Origin: Campylobacter gracilis
Lineage (GTDB): Bacteria > Campylobacterota > Campylobacteria > Campylobacterales > Campylobacteraceae
NCBI RefSeq assembly: GCF_018374135.1
Contig: NZ_JAHAFS010000026.1
Span: forward strand, 1-13,690
DNA length: 13,690 nucleotides
Direction of reading: 5' to 3'
Shown: one piece after another, positions 6,158 through 13,341 of the stretch
How the letters are laid out: every line of letters begins with the position of its first letter
How positions within the stretch are numbered: the stretch's first letter is position 1
Position numbers and translations under genes: made by a program
Notes under the pieces: generated by a model
What the model saw: the letters and a program-made list of their open reading frames with translations, nothing else
The model's database searches: none
What the model was told of the DNA's origin: nothing

Positions 6158-6781
6158 ATGAAATTTGCGGAAAAAATAGCGAAATTTGGCGATAGCCGCC
6201 TGCCGTGGGCGATCCTCGTAGCAGTGAGCGCGGGGCTTGTTATCCTCGCGCACTCGCTGTTTCAAAACTACGTCTATATGCCGCCTTGCGAGCAGTGCGT
6301 CTATATCCGCTTTGCCTTTTTGTGCATGGCGCTAGGAGGCCTGGTCGCGATCATAAATCCTAAAAATTTGCTCCTCGCGCTCGCGGGCTACCTGCTAGCC
6401 TTTTGGGGCGCGATCCAGGGCATAATGTATAGCGTCAAGCTCGCCAAGATCCACGACGCCGTGCACGGAGACGATCCGTTCGGCGTGCAGGGCTGCTCGA
6501 CCGAGCCGCACTATCCGTTCGGCCTGCCGCTTGAGCGGTGGGCGCCCGATTGGTTCTTGCCTACGGGCGACTGCGGCTACGATAATCCGCTAGTGCCCGA
6601 GGGCGTCACGCTAGACGGCTTTCAGAAGTATCTCGTGGATCTTTATGGGGACGGCTGGTACCTGATCCCATCAAGCAAATTTATGTCGATGGCAGACTGC
6701 ACGCTCATCGGCTTTGGCGTATGCTTCGTCGTACTCGCCGCGATGTTTATTTGCAAAATTTTAACCCTTAAAAAAGCTTAA
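6158..6781 (+). CDS. dsbI: DsbB-family quinone-linked oxidase of DsbL (DsbI)
   Basis: An inner-membrane protein that reoxidises DsbL and hands the electrons to quinone. The 207 residues contain four main hydrophobic segments (about 17-36, 48-66, 70-92, 178-202). The first catalytic pair is CEQC at 44-47, followed by VYIRF. The second periplasmic pair is C113 (QGCS) and C139 (GDCG). The long periplasmic loop of about 75 residues between helices 3 and 4 fits the DsbI subgroup. Extra cysteines C56, C181, C189 and C199 lie in membrane segments. The start lies 9 bases past dsbL with a weak upstream site (GGGCGCGGGC), so it probably depends on translational coupling. A perfect palindrome overlaps its stop and likely ends the operon. 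Confidence 0.93.
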   Translation: MKFAEKIAKFGDSRLPWAILVAVSAGLVILAHSLFQNYVYMPPCEQCVYIRFAFLCMALGGLVAIINPKNLLLALAGYLLAFWGAIQGIMYSVKLAKIHDAVHGDDPFGVQGCSTEPHYPFGLPLERWAPDWFLPTGDCGYDNPLVPEGVTLDGFQKYLVDLYGDGWYLIPSSKFMSMADCTLIGFGVCFVVLAAMFICKILTLKKA

Positions 6782-6806
6782 ATCGGTCTAAATTTAGACC
6801 GATTTT
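6780..6806 (+). terminator. Perfect 26-bp palindrome, terminator of dsbLI
   Basis: Arms AAATCGGTCT and AGACCGATTT around AAATTT, overlapping the dsbI TAA and ending in TTTT. The symmetric arms would fold strongly in RNA. The downstream T-tract is short. It sits directly upstream of the histidine kinase -10 box and might also bind protein as DNA. Confidence 0.65.
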
Positions 6807-6808
6807 GC

Positions 6809-6814
6809 TATACT
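6809..6814 (+). promoter_or_regulatory. -10 box placed for a leaderless histidine kinase mRNA
   Basis: TATACT preceded by GC ends only 6 bases before the ATG at 6821. Transcription normally starts 6-8 bases past the -10, which is at the A of this ATG. There is no Shine-Dalgarno sequence before the gene. The -35 region overlaps the dsbLI terminator palindrome. Confidence 0.5.
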
Positions 6815-6820
6815 CGCCGT

Positions 6821-8470
6821 ATGAAAGCCTTACGCGAACATAATTTTAAAATTTACTTCATCATCATTTTCGCAAGCCTTTCCGTAGTGCTTTTGGGCGT
6901 GAAAAACTACGAGGACGCCAAGGCGCAGATCACGACGCTCGCGGATAAAAACAAGATCGCCGCTAGCGAAAATATGGTCGGGAATTTTTCGTTTTGGCTG
7001 GATGAGCGGCTGCGCTCGCTGGTGCGTGCGGCTAAATTTATAGAAAACGCGGGCATCTCGCAAGATAGCGAAAAACTCGGCGGCTTCATACGGCTTTTTA
7101 AAGAAAACTCCGCAGAATTCGACGCCTTGCAGTTTTTGCGCGAGGATGGGGAGATCTTCGTGGACGGCAAGGAGCTAGGCGAAAACGAAGCGATGCCAAA
7201 GAGCCTGCGCACGGGGCTTGTTTGGTTTGAGGAGACCAAAAACACGCTCGCACCCACGGTAAATTTTATGCAGCGCCATAAAATTTTAGGCGAACCGACG
7301 CTAAATTTATGCGTGCCCGTCATGGACGGCGGCTCGTTTGCGGGGGTGTTTTGCGGCGTGGTGAAGCTGCAAAACATACTAAAAAATATGGAAAAATTTA
7401 AGCTCGCGCCAGATTCCTACACCTTTATCGTCACGCACGGCGGCGAAATTTTAACGCCGATGAAGGACGCGGCGCTAAAAAAGCAGATCGAGGATAAATT
7501 TAAAGAGCTTTTCCTACGGGGCGAAGATATCACGAGCCTAAATATCGGCTCAAATTTCATCTCCATCGCCGAGATCCCCACGCTAAACTGGTTCATAGGA
7601 GCCGGCACCGATAACGAAAAGGAGCTCGCCGCGCTGCTTAGCTCCGTGTTAAAAAACGCCCTCATCTTGCTTTTTGCGTTCGCGGCGTTGGCGCTGGTGG
7701 CAAATTTCCTCCATAACTTTATGTACTCAAAAATCAAAAACCTGCAAGACGACTACGAGGCTCTGCTCAAGCACAAAGCGCGCATGAGCGAGGCGGGCGA
7801 GCTAATCAGCGGTATAAATCATCAGTTTATCCAGCCGGTTAATTCGCTAAATTTGATGATCTCAAGCCTACTCATGCTGCAAAAAGACGGCAAACTAGAC
7901 GCCACGACGCTAGAGCATATGCTGCAAAAAGGGCAGGCGGCTACCGTGCTTTTAAGCGATACGATCGAAATTTTTAGAAATTTTTATAAAACGAGCGACA
8001 GCCCGCAAAAATTTAGCGTGCAGCGCTGCATCAAAGACCTGCTAAAGCTCATGCATACCGAGCTTAGCAAGGCAAACGTCGCAGTAAGCTTGCGCCAGTT
8101 TCAAGACGAAGAGGCCACGCAGCGGATGGGTATCGTGCAGCAAATTTTACTCATCCTCATACACAACGCCAAGGACGCGGTCGTGGAGCGATACAAAGAG
8201 CAGATCGCCAAGCGGCAAGTTTTTTTGGACGTCAAATTTGAAAACGGCATGTGCAAGATAGCCGTCACGGACTACGGCAGCGGCGTGAACAAGGAGCTTC
8301 GGGATAAAATTTTAACCCAGCCAAAAACCACCAAAAAGCAAGGAAGCGGCATCGGGCTGTATTTTGGCAAAAAGCTAGCAAACGAAAAGCTCGCAGGCAA
8401 CATTAGGCTTCTAAGCGCGGGCGATCCGACGACGTTTGAGCTGAGCTTTGAGATAAATTTAAAGGAGTGA
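6821..8470 (+). CDS. Membrane sensor histidine kinase with periplasmic Cache-like domain
   Basis: Sensor of a two-component system. The 549 residues show a membrane segment at about 10-27, a periplasmic domain at about 30-270 that looks Cache-like (LRSLVRAAKFIE helix, FDALQFLREDGEIFVDGK, GAGTDNEKEL end), a second membrane segment at about 276-297, then a dimerisation helix with phospho-acceptor H334 in GINHQFIQPVNSL. The ATPase domain has the N-box N449/D452 (LIHNAKDAV), G1 box DYGSG at 484-488 and G2 box GSGIGL at 508-513. The H-box is a variant of the HQWRQPLN type common in Campylobacterota. The ligand is unknown; its position beside dsbLI/assT suggests a periplasmic aryl compound or redox cue, which is inference. 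The stop is one base from the regulator start. No Shine-Dalgarno is seen, and the first ATG is kept because it leads straight into the membrane helix. Confidence 0.92.
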   Translation: MKALREHNFKIYFIIIFASLSVVLLGVKNYEDAKAQITTLADKNKIAASENMVGNFSFWLDERLRSLVRAAKFIENAGISQDSEKLGGFIRLFKENSAEFDALQFLREDGEIFVDGKELGENEAMPKSLRTGLVWFEETKNTLAPTVNFMQRHKILGEPTLNLCVPVMDGGSFAGVFCGVVKLQNILKNMEKFKLAPDSYTFIVTHGGEILTPMKDAALKKQIEDKFKELFLRGEDITSLNIGSNFISIAEIPTLNWFIGAGTDNEKELAALLSSVLKNALILLFAFAALALVANFLHNFMYSKIKNLQDDYEALLKHKARMSEAGELISGINHQFIQPVNSLNLMISSLLMLQKDGKLDATTLEHMLQKGQAATVLLSDTIEIFRNFYKTSDSPQKFSVQRCIKDLLKLMHTELSKANVAVSLRQFQDEEATQRMGIVQQILLILIHNAKDAVVERYKEQIAKRQVFLDVKFENGMCKIAVTDYGSGVNKELRDKILTQPKTTKKQGSGIGLYFGKKLANEKLAGNIRLLSAGDPTTFELSFEINLKE

Positions 8471-8471
8471 G

Positions 8472-9158
8472 ATGCAAGAGCACTTAAAACTGCTTAAAGA
8501 CCTGACCGTCCTCATCGTCGAGGACGACGAGATCGCAAGAGAGCTGCTAATAGGCGGGCTAAAGCCCTACTGCCTAAGCGTCTGGGGCGCGGCAGACGGG
8601 CTGGATGGGCTGGAGCGCTTTAAAAAGCTAGCCCCCGCCGTCGTCATCACCGATATCCATATGCCCGCGATGAACGGCTTTGAGATGATGAAGGAGATGA
8701 TGCGCATAAAACCCGCGCAAAAATTTATCGTCTTTACCTCCTACGACACCGACGACAACCTCATCAAAAGCATCGAGCACGGCGCGGCGTCGTTTCTAAA
8801 AAAGCCCGTCGATATCGCCGCGCTCTGCCGCCTGCTCGTGGCTCTAACCTACGAAAAGGACGAAAAGCTCGTGCGCTTGGGCCCGCAAACTAGCATAAAT
8901 CTTGCCAAAGAAAAGATCTACAAAAACGGCGAGGAGATTTATCTATCCTTTTTGCAAAACAAGCTCTTTTGGCTATTTGCGTACAATCTAAACAAGCTCG
9001 TAAGCTACGAGATGATCGAGGAGTTCGTCTACGAGGGCGAGCAAACGAGCAAGGGCGCGATACAAAACGTCGTGCTGAGGCTGAAGCGGGAGCTGGGGGT
9101 TAAATTTAAAAATATCAGTGAAAGTGGATACATAATGCTAAGCGGCGATCAAATTTAA
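8472..9158 (+). CDS. OmpR-family response regulator
   Basis: Cytoplasmic DNA-binding regulator paired with the kinase just upstream. The receiver domain is about 10-120, with acidic E17/D18/D19 (VEDDE), phospho-acceptor D61 (ITDIHMP), the switch-region TS at 89-90 and K111-P112. The C-terminal part, about 130-228, has the winged-helix pattern of the OmpR/PhoB class: INLAKEKIYKNGEEIYLS, FLQNKLFWLF, and a recognition-helix and wing region ending ISESGYIM. The 228 residues are normal. The SD AAAGGAG lies inside the last kinase codons and the ATG follows the kinase TGA by one base, so translation is coupled. Targets are unknown; the dsbL/assT1 divergent promoter is the obvious first candidate. 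Confidence 0.94.
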   Translation: MQEHLKLLKDLTVLIVEDDEIARELLIGGLKPYCLSVWGAADGLDGLERFKKLAPAVVITDIHMPAMNGFEMMKEMMRIKPAQKFIVFTSYDTDDNLIKSIEHGAASFLKKPVDIAALCRLLVALTYEKDEKLVRLGPQTSINLAKEKIYKNGEEIYLSFLQNKLFWLFAYNLNKLVSYEMIEEFVYEGEQTSKGAIQNVVLRLKRELGVKFKNISESGYIMLSGDQI

Positions 9159-9490
9159 CTTTGCGGCTTGGCTTTTTGCCCTATACTTCGTTGGATTTCG
9201 CTACGGGCTGCAGTCGCGTATTATATTATACGCTCCTTTGCCCTTGCTCATCCGCCTCGTCTATGACAAAAATACTTCGCCTTAACTTTTTGCACCTAAA
9301 TTTCAAGTCAAATTTGTAAATTTTAGCTCAAATTTTACTCGCCTAGACCCGTGTTTTGAAAACGTAAAATTTAGTCGTTATCGTGCCGTACGGCTTAGCG
9401 ATAAAATTTACTAGAAGCCCTGCGGCCAAATTTAACGCGGTGCATAAAACAAAATTTGCTTTGGCGCGGCTAAATTTAATGCGACAAGGC
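9159..9490. other. Convergent intergenic region, no gene seen
   Basis: About 330 bases between the converging regulator and dsbA-like genes. It holds a small hairpin at 9216-9233 (GCGTAT, loop TATATT, ATACGC), a GATAAAATTTA motif at 9400-9410 and an 18-base direct repeat at 9422/9466. No clear terminator with a T-tract was found for either flanking gene. Confidence 0.5.
9422..9483. repeat. 18-bp direct repeat with AAATTT core
   Basis: GCGGCCAAATTTAACGCG at 9422-9439 and GCGGCTAAATTTAATGCG at 9466-9483 match at 16 of 18 positions, with a 44-base offset. The 13-base string GCGGCCAAATTTA recurs at 13615-13627, which suggests a dispersed intergenic motif. Confidence 0.45.
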
Positions 9491-10141
9491 CTATTTCGCC
9501 AGCAGCTCCTTTACCGCGGCGGCCATTTCATCGACGGAGCCGAACGAAGCCGTGTTTAAGAGATACTTGCCGCTGACGACAAATGCCGGTACGCCTGAAA
9601 TCACCGCGACTTCGTAGCCCGCGTCCCACTGCGCAAGCAGCGCCTGCGCCTTTTTGCTGGCAAGCGCCGCTTCGTATTCGCTCATGCTCACGCCCGCAGC
9701 ATCTAGCGCGGTTTTGATGAACCTTTGTTTATCGCTACCGCCGCCAAAATCGTCCTTTTTGTCGTGGATCGCTTTGTAAATCGCAAATTTCGCCTTTTTA
9801 AATTTCGACTCTTCGCTTAGCAGACTCACATCGTCCTTTTCATCAAGCACGATGAGGGCTGCGAATATACCGCTTGCGGTCTGTCCGAACACGCCCTTGG
9901 TCTTTAGGTGCCACGGCAAAAACTCCGTCCCTTCAAGCTTTTTCATCAACTGCGGCGTGACCGTCCTATCGAACGCATAGCAGTGCGGGCACTCGTAGTT
10001 AAAAATTTTAACGACGCTGTTTTTCGGCACGTTTAGCGGCTTTTGTAGCACTTGATAATTAACGCCCACCTCTAGCGCGTTTGCGCCCGAGCCGAGCAGG
10101 CAAACGGCGGCTAAAGCTTTAAAAAATTTAGCGATTTTCAT
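9491..10141 (-). CDS. dsbA: DsbA-family thiol:disulfide oxidoreductase (CPHC active site)
   Basis: Periplasmic disulfide-forming oxidase. Signal peptide about residues 1-22 (ending ANA), CPHC active site at 51-54, cis-Pro loop GVP with P185, 216 residues in all. CPHC is the standard DsbA dithiol, so this may be the general oxidase or a partner of the second AssT further along the same strand. It is a clear homologue of the DsbL-type protein at 5492. C14 lies within the signal peptide hydrophobic core; the residues before it (AAV) do not make a good lipobox, so lipid attachment is unlikely. AAAGGA lies 5 bases before the ATG. It has its own likely promoter, so it is probably not in an operon with the aldo/keto reductase. 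No second DsbB-type partner is present in the window; DsbI might serve both. Confidence 0.92.
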   Translation of the reverse strand: MKIAKFFKALAAVCLLGSGANALEVGVNYQVLQKPLNVPKNSVVKIFNYECPHCYAFDRTVTPQLMKKLEGTEFLPWHLKTKGVFGQTASGIFAALIVLDEKDDVSLLSEESKFKKAKFAIYKAIHDKKDDFGGGSDKQRFIKTALDAAGVSMSEYEAALASKKAQALLAQWDAGYEVAVISGVPAFVVSGKYLLNTASFGSVDEMAAAVKELLAK

Positions 10142-10168
10142 AAAATTCCTTTGCGGTAAATTTCAAAG

Positions 10169-10174
10169 ATTGTA
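10169..10174 (-). promoter_or_regulatory. Likely -10 box of the dsbA-like gene
   Basis: TACAAT on the minus strand after a TTTATTTTA stretch, leaving a leader of about 20 bases with AAAGGA. Confidence 0.45.
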
Positions 10175-10338
10175 TAAAATAAAGGGTAAATTTGAGATTA
10201 AAGCGGACAAAGGCAAGGCGGCTTCCCACAGAAAATATATAAAAAGCAGGCTACGCCATCACGCCACTTGAGCAAGCAGGCTAATTTATCGCTACAAGCT
10301 CTATTTCTGATCTCGTTCAGATTTAAATTTAATAGCAA

Positions 10339-10378
10339 GGATTGCACGCTCGCAGCTTAATTTTAAAGCATGCAATCC
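10339..10378 (-). terminator. Likely terminator of the aldo/keto reductase gene
   Basis: Arms of 12 bases, GGATTGCACGCT at 10339-10350 and AGCATGCAATCC at 10367-10378 on the plus strand. Read in minus-strand RNA, the single mismatch becomes a G-U wobble. A T-rich TTGCTATTAAATTT follows. It begins about 20 bases past the stop of the reductase. Confidence 0.5.
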
Positions 10379-10396
10379 GCTTTAATTTAATAAATT

Positions 10397-11251
10397 TTAT
10401 TTATCAAAGGCATGGATTATCCACTTTACGCGCTCAGGATCGTCGTGATCGAAAAACAGCGTCTTGCCTGTATCCAGCGCAGCAATGGCAGCCATATCTT
10501 CAGGCGCAAGCGCAAAATCAAAAATGTCGAAATTTTGCCTCATTCGCTCTATTTTTACACTCTTTGGAATGACGATGATGCCTCGCTGAATTAACCAGCG
10601 CAAAATAACCTGAGCTGAGCTTTTGCCGTATTTTTCACCGATACTGCTTAGCACGGCGTTTTTAAATATATCGTTTTTACCCTCGGCAAAGCTAGCCCAC
10701 GATTCAAACGCTATGCCGTAATCCTCAAGCGTGCGCTTTAACGCTTCACGCTGATAAAACGGATGACACTCAAGCTGATTTACCGCAGGGATGACGCCGC
10801 TGTTTTCGCACAGATCGACGATCCGATCAGCGTAGAAATTACTAACGCCGATAGAGCGGATGCGGCCCTCATCGCGCAAACGCTTCATCGCTCGCCACGA
10901 GCCGTAAATATCGCCATATGGCTGATGAATGAGATAAAGGTCGAGGTAGTCAAGCCCTAGCTTTTTCATCGACGCATCGAAGGCCTTTAGCGCGCGCTCC
11001 TCACCTGCGTCGTTAATCCAAAGCTTAGTAGTTATAAACAGCTCCTCGCGCTTTAACCCGCCTGCAAGAGCCGTCTTAATTGCTGCACCAACGCTCTCTT
11101 CATTGAAATACGCCTTTGCCGTATCAATGCTGCGGTAGCCGACCGAGATCGCATCCTCTACGCATCTTTGCGTCTCTTTCGGATCAACTTGAAATACGCC
11201 AAATCCTAAAATCGGTATCTTATTGCCGTCATTTAAGGTTAAATACTGCAT
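10397..11251 (-). CDS. Aldo/keto reductase
   Basis: NADPH-dependent cytoplasmic oxidoreductase reducing aldehydes or ketones, most like the 2,5-diketo-D-gluconate reductase/YvgN group. With the ATG at 11251 the protein has 284 residues. The catalytic tetrad is visible: D43 and Y48 (SIDTAKAY), K76 (TTKLW), H109 (LIHQP). The cofactor region has GVSNF and, near the C-terminus, IPKSVKIERMRQNFDIFDF, which binds the NADP phosphate in the family. The internal ATG at 11251 is chosen over the upstream one at 11278, because AAAGGAG lies 5 bases before it and the upstream ATG has no ribosome site and overlaps the likely transcript start. It lies between the two Dsb/AssT parts on the same strand but has its own promoter and terminator. 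The substrate cannot be told from sequence, and a role in aromatic aldehyde handling would be a guess. Confidence 0.93.
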   Translation of the reverse strand: MQYLTLNDGNKIPILGFGVFQVDPKETQRCVEDAISVGYRSIDTAKAYFNEESVGAAIKTALAGGLKREELFITTKLWINDAGEERALKAFDASMKKLGLDYLDLYLIHQPYGDIYGSWRAMKRLRDEGRIRSIGVSNFYADRIVDLCENSGVIPAVNQLECHPFYQREALKRTLEDYGIAFESWASFAEGKNDIFKNAVLSSIGEKYGKSSAQVILRWLIQRGIIVIPKSVKIERMRQNFDIFDFALAPEDMAAIAALDTGKTLFFDHDDPERVKWIIHAFDK

Positions 11252-11280
11252 TTTTGCTCCTTTGCTAAAAAAATTCATCT

Positions 11281-11286
11281 TATATA
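11281..11286 (-). promoter_or_regulatory. Possible -10 box of the aldo/keto reductase gene
   Basis: TATATA within TTTTTATATAAGAT on the minus strand. It predicts a start near 11272 and a short leader carrying AAAGGAG, which supports the downstream ATG at 11251. Confidence 0.4.
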
Positions 11287-11339
11287 AAAATTTAAAATTT
11301 CGCGCTTAAATCTCAAAATTCTATCCGCACCAAAGCGAC

Positions 11340-11369
11340 AGGTGGAATTTAAAAGCTAAATTCCAACCT
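11340..11369 (-). terminator. Hairpin downstream of assT2, probable terminator
   Basis: TGGAATTT (11343-11350) and AAATTCCA (11358-11365) are perfect complements around a 7-base loop. Three more pairs follow after a bulged A at 11366. It lies 11 bases past the assT2 stop. The T-tract after it is poor (GTCGCTTT). Confidence 0.45.
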
Positions 11370-11380
11370 ATCGCGAAATT

Positions 11381-13153
11381 TTAATAATCAAAGATATTCG
11401 GATCGATCACCAGCGCGCGGTATGCCACGTCGTCTCTAGACGCAGACTCCACATCCATTTCAAATTTAACGTCGTTGCTCTTCGGATCGATCTCCACGAG
11501 CACCATTTTGATCGTCTTATCGGGCTTTAGCAGATAGACGTTCGAGCTTGAGATGAAGTAGGTGCTTTTATCCTTTTGCCACTCCACGTTGCTCGTAACA
11601 GCGCTATAGAAGTCAAATCCGCGCTCCTTGCCAAACTCCCATGTCTGCTCGACGGTACCCTTTTGCTCGTCGATCTTGTACTCGACCGCGCGAGAGTATT
11701 TTTGCTCTTTTAGCGCAGGCTGCTCCATACCGCGGCCGTCGCCGTTGTCAAATACGCTGATGTGCTTTACGCTGCCCTTGTTATCGTAGCGCGGAGTGAG
11801 CCACGCGGTGTGCTGTGTCCACGACCAGTCGAAATCGCCCTCGCATTTTGAGTTTTCGCATTTGATTTTGTTGCCGTTTTTATCAACGGGCACTAGCACC
11901 TTTTCTTTAAAGTCCGCACTCCAGCCCTCAGGCGATGCGAGGATCCATTTTACCTTTTTGTCGCGGCCGATCTTAACGATGCCTTGGTGGCGAAGCGAGA
12001 GGATGATGCTGTCGTCGCTAGGGTCATATGAGATGGAATTTACATGCGCCCAGTTGCGTCCCGTGCCGGTTGAGGTCACGTCGCCAAACGGCAGATCGTC
12101 GCTGATTTTGATCTCTTTGGCGTCCATGTCGATATTTAGGCACACGGCACGAGCGTCAAGAGCCTTGATGAGGTTGCTGCGGTAGACGTTTTTTCCGAAA
12201 ATTTCATTCAGATCCCACTCGTCCACGACCTTGCCGCTGCCGTCCACTTCGATGATGTGATCTCTGATCGTATGCGAAATTCTGCCGTCAGGATGATGGT
12301 AGTTATATTTAGCGACGCGAAGCAGCAAGTGATCGCCATTTAGCGGCATCACCTCGTGGCTAAGGTCGATGTAGCCGCGCGGCAGCTCGCGGTTATACAC
12401 CTCCTTGCCCATCATATCGTAGCGCATATATCGCTGCGCCATGCCCCAGCTCAGATCGCCGTTTGGCAGCTGATGAAAGCCCATCATCATGCCGCCGTCC
12501 ATCACTCTGCGCTCGCTGCGGTCGTAAAATTTCTGATAGTCCAGATACCATCTGACCTCGCCCTGCGTATCGACGACGAAATTTTCGGTGAAGTCGTTCC
12601 AGCTAGCCGCACCGCCGTTTTTCCAATCAAGCGGCTTATAAACGCTCGTGATGGTATTGTTGATGAGATAGAGCCTGTTTTTAAACGCGGGATCGACCTT
12701 TTTGACCTTCATCTTTTGCATGTGGCTAAATCTATAATCGCGGCTATACGTGACGATCGGCTGAGCGTAAATTTTATACTTTTCGACCTTCTTTTCGCCG
12801 CCGAAAACATAGCTTACCTCAACCTCGTTTAGATAGTCCGGATATAGCCCCCAGATCGGCACGCCGTCGTGCGTCAGCAGCGCATGCTCGGATACGTTAT
12901 AGGCGATGTCGATGCCGCCGCCCGGTTTTCCTAGCACCCGCACGTGGATATCCTTGATGTCCTTACCCGCCCTATCGATGACGGCCGTTAGAGGCGCCAC
13001 GTCGTAAGGGTTGATAAACACCGAGCCAAGCTCGCCTTGGGTTTTTACCTGATGCGCCAAAACGCCCGCACTCGCAGTCTGCGGCACCGCTATAAACGCG
13101 CCGCTTGCAAAGGCCGCAGCCAAAACGATAGAACCGAAAAAATTCTTACGCAT
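11381..13153 (-). CDS. assT: Periplasmic aryl-sulfate sulfotransferase (copy 2)
   Basis: PAPS-independent sulfotransferase of the same family as the protein at 3410-5257. It has 590 residues with a signal peptide at about 1-29 (ending TASA). Catalytic residues by motif: H266 (LSHEVM), H370 (NWAHVNS), R388 (SLRHQ) and H448 (WTQHTAW). The cysteine pair C432/C437 (IKCENSKCEGD) stands in the same place as in copy 1 but is spaced 5 instead of 7 residues, and C338 is the third cysteine in both. Sequence is well conserved around the active site and differs strongly at both ends. In particular the C-terminal 80 residues are unlike copy 1, so donor or acceptor choice may differ. AAAGGAG lies 5 bases before the ATG. 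All catalytic residues are kept, so it should be active. It could be an old duplication or a separate acquisition. Confidence 0.95.
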   Translation of the reverse strand: MRKNFFGSIVLAAAFASGAFIAVPQTASAGVLAHQVKTQGELGSVFINPYDVAPLTAVIDRAGKDIKDIHVRVLGKPGGGIDIAYNVSEHALLTHDGVPIWGLYPDYLNEVEVSYVFGGEKKVEKYKIYAQPIVTYSRDYRFSHMQKMKVKKVDPAFKNRLYLINNTITSVYKPLDWKNGGAASWNDFTENFVVDTQGEVRWYLDYQKFYDRSERRVMDGGMMMGFHQLPNGDLSWGMAQRYMRYDMMGKEVYNRELPRGYIDLSHEVMPLNGDHLLLRVAKYNYHHPDGRISHTIRDHIIEVDGSGKVVDEWDLNEIFGKNVYRSNLIKALDARAVCLNIDMDAKEIKISDDLPFGDVTSTGTGRNWAHVNSISYDPSDDSIILSLRHQGIVKIGRDKKVKWILASPEGWSADFKEKVLVPVDKNGNKIKCENSKCEGDFDWSWTQHTAWLTPRYDNKGSVKHISVFDNGDGRGMEQPALKEQKYSRAVEYKIDEQKGTVEQTWEFGKERGFDFYSAVTSNVEWQKDKSTYFISSSNVYLLKPDKTIKMVLVEIDPKSNDVKFEMDVESASRDDVAYRALVIDPNIFDY

Positions 13154-13208
13154 ATTCGCTCCTTTTGGGTAAATTTATCTAATTTTACTACTACCGAATC
13201 ACATAATA

Positions 13209-13214
13209 ATCATA
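13209..13214 (-). promoter_or_regulatory. Likely -10 box of assT2
   Basis: TATGAT preceded by TAG on the minus strand, leader about 50 bases. An 8-bp dyad, CTTTAAAT-CAA-ATTTAAAG at 13219-13237, lies just upstream. It differs in sequence from the assT1 dyad. Confidence 0.4.
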
Positions 13215-13303
13215 CTAGCTTTAAATCAAATTTAAAGTTAAATTTTAATACATCTACTTAAATTTTAGAACGCAAGCGAGACGGGTAATAGGCTAAAATT
13301 TGA

Positions 13304-13309
13304 TATAAT
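13304..13309 (+). promoter_or_regulatory. Likely -10 box of the tautomerase gene
   Basis: Perfect TATAAT preceded by TTGA, 33 bases before the ATG, with AAGGAG in the short leader. Confidence 0.55.
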
Positions 13310-13341
13310 TAACCCTGCTTGATCAAATTTAAGGAGAGAAA

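Noticed and set aside
6907..7377. 156-codon open frame on the minus strand inside the kinase gene
   Set aside because: Low-complexity Ser-rich translation antisense to the kinase sensor domain, no ribosome site.
9491..10141. Lipoprotein signal in the CPHC DsbA-like protein
   Set aside because: C14 is preceded by AAV in the middle of the hydrophobic core and a normal signal-peptidase site follows at ANA, so a lipobox is not supported.
11252..11278. Upstream ATG for the aldo/keto reductase (nine extra residues)
   Set aside because: No ribosome site, lies on the likely transcript start, and the family N-terminus begins at the internal Met with a good AAAGGAG.
12356..12832. 158-codon open frame on the plus strand inside assT2
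   Set aside because: Antisense to a strongly supported gene, no ribosome site or recognisable motif; a shadow of GC-rich codons.
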